Shown in pieces: positions 31,662 to 42,303 of a DNA stretch of 64,000 nucleotides. The position numbers were made by a program, and so were the translations under genes. The DNA lies in contig JAJEKV010000072.1 in assembly GCA_021234155.1 (NCBI GenBank), positions 6,305,676 through 6,369,675 on the forward strand, written 5' to 3'. The notes under the pieces were generated by a model that saw only the letters and a list, made by a program, of their open reading frames with translations, had not been told where the DNA came from and did no database searches. This stretch comes from Isoetes taiwanensis (taxonomy: Eukaryota > Streptophyta > Lycopodiopsida > Isoetales > Isoetaceae). Position 1 is the first letter of the stretch; the number at the start of each line of letters is the position of its first letter.

Positions 31662-33014
31662 GAACAAAGATTTGAAGGATCTACGTAAAGATATGTGAAA
31701 TTCCTGGAATTTCTATGCAGAGGTCTTGAATATACAATTGTGAATAATGTTAAGTAGAAGCTTTACATGGATCTGCCACGAACATCACTCTATATGCATA
31801 AGGTCGGCGCATCATATCCAGGTTCAATCTCTGCTGGCAGAAAGAACTGTACCATCTTGGATTGTATGGAAAAATCATATCAATGATAGGGAATATATGT
31901 TCACAATACGCAAAAACCCCCTTGGTTTTCCAAATCACCAAAAAAGGTAGAGTTTCTATTGTCACTCATCTCCAGGGAGCCCAGACTCCAAGTTCATCTG
32001 ATGACCATCCTCAAGCATGGTTTATCGCACTTGGCAAAAATGATTCTAACGCACTCCAATTCAGTTTATTACTATGCTAATGTGAGCATTATCCCACCAT
32101 GTTCATGATCATACATTTTGGGATGCCTGTAAATATACAACGGGAGGAGGTTTATCCTGACACAACACTGGTTTATCCCAACACAAAATGGTGGCAATGA
32201 GAGCTATCGGATGGGCATATTTGCCCTTTGTTTCTCAATCTGGACCATAGATGGCGATTTTCGTTTGTGGGATATGCTTTATACAAGTTTTGGCATACTG
32301 TATAGTGAGGGTTGTAAAACACTATAAGGTTTGAGGCAACGTACTAAATAGTGTTGATTTTGTACATGTGTTATATGATTTTAGCGTCTCTCACTGCCCT
32401 ATATCATCTCCCATGTGAATATGCAACCAAACCAAAGGGGATTTCGGGGTTTTTTATTTTTAACTGTTAGATGTAATGGTAGTTATGTGTTGGCGATCAT
32501 TAAAAAAATATTTGGGCTCTTCGGGCCCTAACAAAACCAAACATAGGTGAACACTCAACACCCAAGACCCTAATGATAGATGATATATCATAGCATAAGA
32601 ATTCGAACAAAACATAGGTGTTTAAATTAGCGAATAAAACAAAAATTAGCTTATAAAGGGGAGATTTTTTGTTTTGCAATAAATGAGGTATATTACATTG
32701 TAAAACGACATTAAACACAACAATATATAATTATGCACAAAACTTATCTATCTTTAGCTAACCTGCATGTTTGCATTGTTAGTACGCGCCATGAACTAGA
32801 GAGATATATAGCATGATTGATGACAAAATAACACGTATATGTAAAGAGATGAGACAATTTTTCTATATAGATAAATTTTCTGTCATTGCCTAAGTGATAA
32901 TATTGAGGCCTCCAAAATCATCTGTTGGAAATGTTGAACGGCATGTTTTCCTTATCCATATTAAAAAGATACAGATGTAATAGCACTCCAAGATATCACA
33001 TTTTTCGATGGCAT
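31662..33014. other. Non-coding stretch
   Basis: Begins with the candidate LINE target duplication GAACAAAGATTTGAAGG (31662-31678). Otherwise AT-rich with no recognised gene. Confidence 0.4.
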
Positions 33015-33140
33015 TTATTTAAAGCTCTCAACAGCCCCTTTGAGCTGTTCTTTCCTGGCATAAGCAGCAATTATTATATTCCACGAGACCGCATCGTGCA
33101 GACGCATTTTTATGAATATGTTTTGAACATCATTGAGATT
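33015..33140 (-). pseudogene. PPR protein fragment
   Basis: The minus strand reads NIFIKMRLHDAVSWNIIIAA, then AYARKEQLKGAVESFK. This matches one pentatricopeptide repeat of the PLS type, whose usual text is F..M..RD.VSWN.MI..YA..G....A...F. Only about one repeat is present and there is no start or continuing repeat, so it is a fragment. PPR-PLS proteins act in organelle RNA editing in land plants. Confidence 0.75.
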
Positions 33141-33828
33141 TAAGGGAAGATATTCGCCAATAGTGAAGCGCCCTCTCTGGCGCACCCCTACGTGGCATTT
33201 TGAATGGTCAAAATGGCCCATTTTCAAAGCTGAGTTGGCACAGTTCGTGACTGTTATGTGTGTTGGCCCAAACCCTAAGGGTTTTCAGACAAAAAACAGA
33301 TGGTTATATGCTCACGACAATGGAGCGGGAATTTTTTCGTGATGGCGCGGGATCTTCTCCTGAGTGTTTGCGGTTGTCCCTTAATGGTGCTTGTTAGGAT
33401 CTTGCTGGAGACTTCACTTGCCTACCAAAATCAGGTATCCTAACAATAGTAAAAATATTTAGCCCTGATTTCATGCATACAGACCGTGGCAATGGTTTAG
33501 GGGCGCGGCTTCTACCTAATGCATCCAAAAAAGCATTCCAATCTGCTGTAGAAGGTCCAGATGCTCTAGTATAATGGATTGATGACATGTTTCCATCTCA
33601 TCCTTCCTTTTTTTTTTCCTCCTTTCTCTAATTTTAGCGCCTATGTAGAGCTTTTGTGTATCTGATGGCTGAAATGCCATGTCTTCTTGGATTGATGGCA
33701 TGGTATGCTTCTAGCCTTTGATTCAATTACGTTTGAAGGAAAATTCTTCTATAAATACTTATGCGTCCTTCTCTTCCAGCATTGCACCTTCTCTTTGTTT
33801 GCTATAACTCCTTTCTTTCTTTGTTGAT
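33141..33828. other. Left flank of the pogo-like gene
   Basis: Holds the presumed promoter and left end of the element. I could not find a matching terminal inverted repeat on the right side, so the element limits are not set. Confidence 0.35.
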
Positions 33829-35249
33829 ATGAATCTCAGGAACAGATCATATGCTGTGCCTCCACAAGCTCCTTCAGTAGCTCCTGAAAGTCTAGATGAT
33901 GTAATTCCTGCCCCTTCCAGCAAGAAGAAGAGGTCTTCAAGGCCTATTATTCTGCAACAACAAGATTTGCATGAAGAATTGGGCCCGAAGAAGGTCAGAT
34001 ATTTCAAAAGGGGGACCTGGTCCAAGGAGAACTTGGATAAGGCAATTGATGCTATTGATGATGGAATTTTATCCATCACAAAAGCTGTCAATCACTATGG
34101 CATACCACAAACCACCCTTCGAAATCATCTCTATGGTTTATCTCTCAACAAGTTTGGTGCTATTCCAAAGGGATTAACCATAGAGGAAGAAGAGAAATTG
34201 CTGAATTTGGCCTTTCAATTGTGTGAAAAAGGGAGGCCATTCACACTTGATGTGATGAGGGAGAGGGTTGGTCAGATGACAATAATAGGCAAACATGCTT
34301 TAAGCATGGATTGCCTGGACCTAAATGGTGGAGGGGGTTTAAGAAAAGACACCCTGATCTTGTATTAAGATCCACACAATGTGTGGAGGATAGAATGAAG
34401 GCAATGACCACACACAATTTGCAGAATTTTTATGGCACTCTAATGAAAGTGTATGAAGATTTGCAGCTAGATCCTTCTAGGATATGGAATTGTGACAAAA
34501 CTGGAGTACAAGCTGGAGATAGACATGGTATGTTTTGGCAAGGAAAGGTAAAAAGGAAGTTACTCAAATAGTTCCTGTAAATAGGGAATGGGTTACTGTC
34601 CTTGTTTGTGTTAATGCTAGTGGCATAAAAATTCCTAACTTGTATGTTTTCAAGGGGAAAAGAATCAGGGATACAAATTTGCTTGCTGGTTGTGACGCTG
34701 GCGCCATTCTTAGCTTCCAAAAAAAAAGCTTGGATCACTGATCTTTTATTTGAATCATGGTTGGATCATTTTAGAAGACATGTTCCAGGAGGTGTTTCCA
34801 AAGATAGGCCACATCTTCTAATTTGTGATGGCCATGGGAGTCATGTGACTCTTGAGACCATCATCAAGGCAAAGGAGATGGGACTTCACATTTTGAATCT
34901 GCCAGCATATACCAGTCATCGTCTTCAGCCCTTAGATACAAGTGTTTTTGGGCCGTTCAAGACTAGTTTTAGGAGGCGAAGAGCAAAGTTTGTGCATGAT
35001 AAGTATGGTATGAAACCATCAAAATAAGATATTGCTTCTCTCATTTCCAATGCAAGAATTTCTGCATGCACTTCAGCCAAGATAAAGGCTGGATTCTCCA
35101 CAACAAGTATATGGCCTTTTGATAATTTGAAAGTACAATCTGATCCTGTAGCTGATAGAATGCATGCCGAGAGGATGGCCAACCATGTAATCATAAATAG
35201 TGATGATGATGCAGATTCTGATGTAGCAGAAGATGGACCAGTTGTAGAA

Positions 35250-35327
35250 GGTAAATTATGTGATTGCTTTTCTTATTTTATTTTATTTTGCATTCCTCTT
35301 ATCTAACACCACTTATTTTTCAAATAG
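35250..35327 (+). other. Intron in the pogo-like gene
   Basis: GTAAATTATG ... TTTTTCAAATAG, 78 bp, between DGPVVEG and APAVEEQG. Confidence 0.65.
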
Positions 35328-35440
35328 GAGCTCCGGCTGTTGAAGAGCAAGGTGTTATTCTACCAGCAGCAATTGATGTAGGCAATGAGCCTATTCTGCC
35401 AACTAATGCAGGTTTTGAACCTATTCTAGAGGGGCAACAT

Positions 35441-35593
35441 GATATTGTTTTACCTGCCAGGTCTGATCAGCAAACTAATACAACAAATAATGATATTGTT
35501 GTACCTGCCAGGTCTGATCAGCAAACCAATCAAGCAAATAGTGATATTATTGTACCTGCCAGATCTGATCAGCAAACCAATCAAGCCAATCAA
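35441..35593 (+). repeat. Three 51-bp coding repeats
   Basis: Units at 35441, 35492 and 35543 each encode DI-V-PARSDQQTN plus four residues. They are nearly identical, so the array expanded recently in the transposase tail. Confidence 0.9.
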
Positions 35594-36322
35594 GGTAAAA
35601 AGAGTAGGAGAGCCAGAATTCCAAATTCATTAAGTAATAGGTTATATGTTTCTGCAGATGATGTTATTATTGCCAGAATTGAGTTGCAAAGGAAACATGA
35701 TGAAGCAGCTAGAATTAGAGAGGAAAAGGAAGCTGAGAGAAAGAAAATACAGGAAGGGAAAAGAATGGAAAAGGAGATGGAGAAGAAGAGGAAGGAGGAA
35801 GAGAAAAAGAAAAGAGAGGAAGCAAAGAAATAGAGGGAGGAGGAGAAAAGAAAAGCGATAGAGGATAGGAGGCCAGGAAGGCCAAGAAGAGAAAGAAAGG
35901 CTAAAAAATATACAGATTATGATATGGATACTGATGATGGTGAAAAAATGCAGGAGGAATATGCTTCAGACCATAGACAGCAGCAAGAAGTAAGTGAGGG
36001 AAATGCAAATTTGCAGCAGAGCCAAGGACTTGAACTTGTAGTTGACTTGCATGTTGATGAACAACATGCATTGCTCCAGGACAGCCAGCCACCTATTGAG
36101 GAAGAGGATATGATAGGTTGTAGTTTGGAGGAGACTCACATGTGTTCATGGAACCAACATTGCAGGGAAAAAGAGGACCAATTGGCTGAAAATATTCAGC
36201 AAACACCTTCTTCATGTTCTGATAGTTTTGATGAATCTGAAGAAATTCAGAAAAAAACAAAAGCATTGGATGATTTGTATCGAGCCGAGGCACATAACCA
36301 TTTGTTAAACCTTGGCCTTTGA

Positions 36323-36849
36323 TGATAGTGTAAGATTCTTAATGTAAGCAATGTAATTCTTTGATGATTTGGGGTTTAAGCAATGTAAATTGATATTGTT
36401 TATTGTTGTTTTCAGTTGCTTTGAGTTAATTGGTTTAACTATTAACCATCATCCAATTAAATTGGGATTATGTCAACTCCAAAATCACGCCAACCTGCTA
36501 TTGTCTTCTAGGGGGGTTTTGTTTTTTTTAATCTTTTTTTTTGGACTTCAAAAATAACATAAGGTTGCGATTCACGTGTGACTTTTCATATGCGAATTGA
36601 AATATGCAAAAATGAAGAGCAAGTTGCTAACATAGATGAGACCAAAATTGCTTGCTCGATAGATGATAATATTAGGTTTGATAATAACAGATTGCATTAT
36701 TTATGGGGGCAATTCCTGACATCGAAATTATCGATACATGGCACAAATATCATACAAAAATATCATATATTCCAATAAACCATTAAGGGATCAATCCATG
36801 TTTTTCCACGTGTTTAACAAGATGTGGTTCCATGTCAGCCGTTCTATCC
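36323..36849. other. Right flank of the pogo-like gene
   Basis: AT-rich with T runs around 36520-36545. No gene or clear inverted repeat. Confidence 0.35.
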
Positions 36850-37440
36850 AGTTAAGTACGAATCTAACACTTCACCCACCCTCTTCCCCATAGCCAAATT
36901 ATGCATAATAGACACAAACTTCACCGAAAATCATCATGCCGCAAAGTTTTTGGATCGTAAGATGGTGGATTCGTGGCTGCGTTTGATTGTAGAAGCATTT
37001 GAGAGCATCATCATCCACTATGATTATATCATCCTTATTCTCGATACCAAGTTCGGTCCATCATGTTACTCAAGTGTTTGATGAAGATAGGCTTGCATGT
37101 TGGATCCGAGGGGATTAGTGAACTTCACACATTTGTTCTCGATCCCAAAGGTCAACCAATGTCTACGCGATTTCCCCCCCTCCAAAGTATCCTTGATGTT
37201 CCTTAGTTCCATGGATGACCAAATACCAACTCGAAATAACCTGAATGCCTCAGATAGCATCTCCTTCAAGTCGCGGCCGATAGATCCACTTGGTGTTTGA
37301 TTCTCTTTGAGGTGTCCATGAAACCGTTTCTAGCCACTTTATTTTTCGGAAAAGTCTTGCAAAGGACTTCGTTTAGGTCGAACACCACAACCTTCTTAGA
37401 AACGAATGGAAGCTGAAACATCAAACATGTATCCGTCGAC
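36850..37440 (-). pseudogene. FCP1/NIF-like HAD phosphatase domain, fragment
   Basis: The minus strand reads KKVVVFDLNEVLCKTF (37340-37400), IYRPRLKEMLSEAFRLFRVG with IWSSMELRNI (37200-37290), LTFGIENKC (about 37150) and, in a shifted frame, IVDDDALKCFYNQ (about 37000). This is the order of FCP1-type HAD phosphatases: a DxDx[TV]L nucleophile motif, RP-x-L-x-x-x-L, the GIW[TS]S strand and a final DD motif. The nucleophile motif reads DLNEVL, with Asn where the second Asp is expected, so catalysis would be impaired if this is not an error. Several frameshifts are present. FCP1-like proteins dephosphorylate Ser residues, for example on the RNA polymerase II tail; the substrate here is unknown. 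Confidence 0.65.
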
Positions 37441-40212
37441 CAAGAAGATACTTATAACACAAATAATACAAACGCTTCAAGCGTGATTTGAAAATAGTCA
37501 TAACCAAATCCAAGGCCATGCGTGATTTAGTTTGACAACGAAAAATAATCAAAGCACGCTTTGGCGATTTAATTCAAAGGTAATACAAATTAAATCACGC
37601 TGTAGCGATTTTTGTGGGCAAGGCCATACCTATCATCTTCGGGCCACGCCATTTGCCCGTCATATTCATTCTCCTTCTTCCACCCTTAATCTTAGGTCTT
37701 CCTCCAATCGCTAGAACTGTTATTTTCCTTAGTTAAATTTCGTCCTTCACTAACCATTATTTTACTATTGATTTGGCACCTTTGAATCACTAGAGCCGCC
37801 TTCGTTGCCTTCATTTTCTAGCTCACATCAATTAGTTCATTGTTAACCCTTGTGGATCCTACTCTATTGCTTGCTAGATCACCCGCAATGTAAGGCAAGG
37901 ATATTCCTGCTCGGGCCATCCGCGATGACTTTTGAGCAGCCGGTTAGCAGTTTATTTGTTCATTATTACTTTCCTTATCGTGCTACGATTACTAGTTCCC
38001 TCACTCAAGCAATGTCCACTTTCAAATTGGACAAGTTCAATAGACTTTTGATTGCTGATGATTTCAGGTTGCCATAAGGGCCTTTTAGGAGATTTGGCAA
38101 GCACATGCATGAGGAATGGTTCAAGAAAGTCTTTGGTCTGCCCATCACCACAAAGTGACATCTTCTTGCACCCATAAGAGCCTCCCTGCAATATAAACCT
38201 CCAACATGAAGCTCCAAGCAGTTGTTGCATCAATTGGAGCAAAATGCCCTCACTCAGGTAAGTGCGTAGATGGGGAAATCCATTTTTATTTAAGGGCCCT
38301 TCTCCTTAGTTTGTAGCCCTACTTGATTTCCCACTTAGGGGGGTCCCATCCTCATCCTCTTCCTCGACCATCCCTGCTCGACGATCCCCATCCATATGAA
38401 AGAATATAGTTCTAAGTCCGGATCATCTTAGAAGAAAACATTCCCTGCAATCGCTATTGTCACCCCCGGCCTTAGCAATATCATATTCCTCTGCCCCATC
38501 ATGATGGAGACGGTAATAAAGATCACATGTGCCATCTTCCCGCTTCGTCAGCCATTATCCTTAACATCATATATTAGGGCATCCCTCCCTAATAACTTTG
38601 AGGCACCCATCATGAGCAAATGGATACGATAGTGCATGCAGCATGTGACAACCGTATGTGACAAACGATGACAATAGTGAAGGACCTATACAAATCCTGC
38701 AAGAAGTAAAGAAGTCCTTCCTTCGGGTTCATGCCCATGGCTCTCTCCCACCCCTCGGTCCAACACAAAGAGTGATATTTTTTTGGCCGTGGTTGATTCT
38801 CGCAAGAGACCTTTTGTACCCAATGGAGACCAATACCGGACAAAGGTGCCTTCCAAAGAATCTTCACAAGGGCCACTTTTTCTTCTCTCAACCTACCAAG
38901 TACCTTTAGGGGGTAGAGAGTCTCTTATGTTTTGTATTTTTAGCTCCTCCAATTTTAGGAAGTCCTTTTGACCGTAATACAAACTTCTTGATGTCAATAC
39001 ACCCACCTTGTATTTGTCCAAAGAATCCAATTCCTCGATAATGCCACATCCCCGAGTAGTTTTGTAACTCAGCTCCTACAAACGACTTCATTGTATCGCA
39101 CATCCTTTATATATGGTCGCAAAGACTCAACGAAGGACATCCTATCCTTGGTGAAAGCACCCTCTTGTATAAGACTTCCTTCTTTAAGACTGGGTCTAAA
39201 CCCAAATGGTCTCAAATACTGCCTAGCCCCCCTGAAGTCTTTTTCATCTCTCTCACACATTCAAGTCAAAGATGCTTACATCAACAGGGGCACCCCACCC
39301 ATATATCCGGCAGCTTTCCTGTGCATAAGCCGCCCCGCATTCATTCCACCCCGCCATACCGCATCCTTACAAAACACAATCTTATACGAACGTCATATTC
39401 GACCGCTAGATGAGCTTTCTCAAGGATCTGCGAATGTCATCCACCTTTTTTTTTTGATTTTCTTGCGCTTTTCTTCTCTCAGATAATTGTTCAAGGACAG
39501 AAGTCCGCCTCCAAAGAAGCCTTTGAAAGCTCGACTTTGACCTCGCTTCTCGTTGGGTAATGGGCAGCCATATTCCACCCATCGTTGATTCAAGGGCGTA
39601 TGCTTTGCTCCACGTATGGACCGCCAAAGTGCATTTGAATCGAATCAAGACGAGACAAGAAACACGGCGCACTTCAATAGGAAAAGATCAATCCTCAAAG
39701 CACGGGCGCGACATGAATTAAATACCAATGCAATTCACGCGGTTGCGTTTTCGACGTTGAATTCACGCCAGCGCTATTTCAATGAATTGAAAAACGCCAA
39801 GCGCAGCCAAATCAAATCAATTCACACCAGTTTTAACATTTCACACGCCTGGCCCGAATCGGGTTTGATTTGATTGTACCGGGCGGATTTTGGTTTCATT
39901 ATTGTGAAATCACGCCGGGCGGAATTGGTTTCATTTGAATGAACGCCCATGGAATATGAAAGTGCTAACATCCCAACACACGCTAGTTACCTTTTGTATA
40001 GAAATGTCTTCCCCATTTCATTCAAAGTTGCACTAATCTCAGCCAAATCCGCAGTGAAGTATTGGCATCCAAGATAATGCACCTCCTATAATGCATAGTG
40101 ATTGTAGAACGCTTTGGCCCCGCTTGTTCGCCTCGCTCGATGAGGGCCTTCAGGCCTCAACACAGTCTGCCCGCCGATGACGCGTAATGCCAATTTAATG
40201 TTATCCTTAACA
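37441..40212 (-). other. Broken minus-strand coding text, family unknown
   Basis: Several minus-strand ORFs have normal protein-like composition: 37952-38242 (with GCKKMSLCGDGQTKDFLEPF), 38610-38891 (CWTEGWERAMGMNPKEGL), 38906-39260 and 39406-39672. They may be exons or a decayed gene, possibly the N-terminal part of the FCP1-like protein. I recognise no domain. A CG-richer block at 39700-39960 repeats ATTCACGCC-like words. Confidence 0.35.
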
Positions 40213-41090
40213 TTACGCCCCTCGGTTCGGCCCACTCACCCGCTTGTTCGGTAGATCATATCCCAAGGTAACACATCCGCCGGCATAGGCATTTGACCGA
40301 TTACTAATCATGCTCAACAATCTCCATGGCATGTGCCGGATCATATCTTCTACTAACATAAATGGAGCTTGGTGAACTTGGATGAGGGACTTCACATGGA
40401 TCGCAAAAGTTCCCTTAAGACCCAATGGATAATGGTCACTGCATTTATTCAACTTGTTCATGGCTCCCCAGTCAGCACACACACCCCACCTGTTCATTCT
40501 CAAAAAAATAAAAATCCATGCCTTCATGGTAACCCCAGTTGAACATCCTTCCCTAGATCTAGGACTCTTTTAGAAGCTTTCAAGTCACCTAATTCTAGCT
40601 TGTCGCAAAATAGTGACGGTGCCTTCCTTAGTGAACATGCCTCACGCACGTACCTGCCAGAACCCCTTGGCAAATAGATATTGGGCGAATCGTACATTGG
40701 TTGGCCAACCATACTTAAAAACATGTCTCACCGCTCACATCCGGCTTTCATGAACGATCCTTGTATGCGAGAGTTTCACAAAGAGTAAGTCCGAGCGCAT
40801 CTTTCTTCCGGCTTCTATGTAATTCCAAGAGCAATTTGGTAGCAGGTGTCATCTTCTTTCCTCACAAGAGATTAGGATCCCTTGTTTGGTCATCTTGTCC
40901 GCTTCCTTTTTCCTCGAGAAGAGAGTTAAGTCGAGCTTGCCATTTGTCTTGGTAAGGTCAACGCATTCACTCCGGCACCCCTCGGCCCATTTCCCTCTTC
41001 AAAATGTGCGGCCGGTTGCTATAAGAATCGGCCCTTCATCATCATCTGAGATCAGATATGGTACCGTGATTCGTCGTCTACCCTTGACTT
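40213..41090 (-). pseudogene. Unidentified frameshifted minus-strand gene remnant
   Basis: Successive minus-strand segments (40955-40761, 40724-40524, 40527-40213) read as one protein with frame changes. Segments include LDLTLFSRKKEADKMTKQG, DKLELGDLKASKRVLDLG, WGVCADWGAMNKLNKCSDHY and WRLLSMISNRSNAYAGG. The composition is that of a real protein. A resemblance of W-x-VC-x-D to gypsy reverse transcriptase does not hold further along. Family unknown. Confidence 0.35.
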
Positions 41091-41595
41091 TTTTAAGTGA
41101 TTAGAACCCCAATTATTAGGGTTTTCTTCCCTTGGGCAATCGTAAAAAGAAGATGAACATTTTTTATAGTACTTTTTCAGAATCAGAGATCACGCCATTA
41201 CGGCATTTAAACCTAAATTAGTACAATTCACGCCATGTTGGTAGCTCCTATTTTGACCATGCTATGCGATTTTGAAACTAAATTAGTTTGCATCCACATT
41301 TTAAGCTACATACCCTTTATGAATTTATATTTCACACTATTTAACCCTCATTGAACATTGCTATCTCCAACTGCCTAACAACACCGATATATTCTATATA
41401 TAAAAATGAGCAAAATTATGTTCTACAAAACGGACAATCGAAAGCATTAACTGATGGTAATACTTTAAAATTCATGCAAAGCATAATAACTCAAACTCAT
41501 GTAAAGTATATTAACCAAGGCAAGGAAATATCTCAAATTCATGCAAGCATAATACTCTCCAATAATGCTGTGTATTCTGTGGGCAAATTAAATAC

Positions 41596-41728
41596 CTTGA
41601 ATAGGGTTCGTATTCCCCGTATTCCGATCAACGCCCTCAAAACTTGAGAAGAGCTGGTTTTGAGATTCCTCTTCCACCGCTTCCTCGCCCCCGGTCCGGC
41701 CGACCACCCTCTTGGTTTTAGAAGACAT
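41596..41728 (-). CDS. Possible N-terminal exon
   Basis: ATG at 41728 (minus) opens MSSKTKRVVGRTGGEEAVEE and ends at CAAG with a donor GTATTT at 41595. It is hydrophilic and GC-richer than its surroundings. It could be the first exon of the minus-strand remnant further left. No domain is recognisable. Confidence 0.3.
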
Positions 41729-42045
41729 CTCCGTGAGTCGCCTAGTAACAGTAGCCTGGTCGCTGACACACGCTCGAGCTGCTCGAAGAAATAACTTTTT
41801 TTACCGCATTTAGGCAGCGTTTTCACCGCATGAGAGAAATTTGAATTTCAAGAAAACACAAAAATGCGCCAAATATTCTTTGACACATACAAATAATAAT
41901 GACGAAGACCCGTCTCACGACTTTCTTTCATATTAAGTTTTAAAACCAATCTATCCCGCCAAATTTATCCCGGCCAAAACATAGTTAACCTAATCTTTCT
42001 TTCTAATTCAATTTTTCCCGACCGCCAGAGTTTCCATAGCTACTC

Positions 42046-42303
42046 ATGGATTTCGGTGAACTCAAATCAGCTTTCTCAAGAATGGCTAATTCACTGTACT
42101 CATCTCATTCCTATAGCTTGAACATTAATTTCAATAGTAGGTGTCCTAATAGCAATTTTTTCAAAAGTCTCGAAGATGAATGTTTCATGTTAACTACAAA
42201 TCGAAAAAGGAAAGTAGGATTATGCAAGATCGACTCCATCGATCCGATCAGAACCGCCATGGAATTCGCCGGGATAAGTATGTCCGAAAGTTACGTTGAT
42301 TAA
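42046..42303 (+). CDS. Unidentified small ORF
   Basis: An 85-codon ORF starting MDFGELKSAFSRMANSLYSS with mixed composition. A second short ORF (MDEAFTSADTPGGD...) starts just downstream in another frame at 42313. No family recognised. It could be part of a host gene or chance. Confidence 0.2.
   Translation: MDFGELKSAFSRMANSLYSSHSYSLNINFNSRCPNSNFFKSLEDECFMLTTNRKRKVGLCKIDSIDPIRTAMEFAGISMSESYVD

Larger units (their letters stand above)
33829..36322 (+). pseudogene. Pogo/Tigger-like DDE transposase gene, decayed
   Basis: ATG 33829 opens a basic N terminus, then a helix-turn-helix segment (TWSKENLDKAIDAI, ITKAVNHYGIPQTTLRNHL) and a CENP-B-like second DNA-binding region ending PGPKWWRGFKKRHPDL. 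The DDE_1 catalytic core follows: RIWNCDKTGVQ (first Asp, about 34490), VTVLVCVNASG, LLICDGHGSHVT (second Asp, about 34820) and LQPLDTSVFGPFK (third Asp, about 34930). IWPFDN ends the core. An intron (about 35250-35327) leads to a tail with three 17-residue repeats, a long Lys/Glu coiled coil and an AT-hook-like RRPGRPRRERK. Frameshifts near 34290, 34555 and 34725 and stops at 35025 and 35831 inactivate it. The family is Tc1/mariner-pogo. Confidence 0.88.

Noticed and set aside
40213-40527. Gypsy reverse transcriptase
   Set aside because: Only W-x-VC-x-D and a YPL word match; the expected following motifs, including YxDD, are absent.
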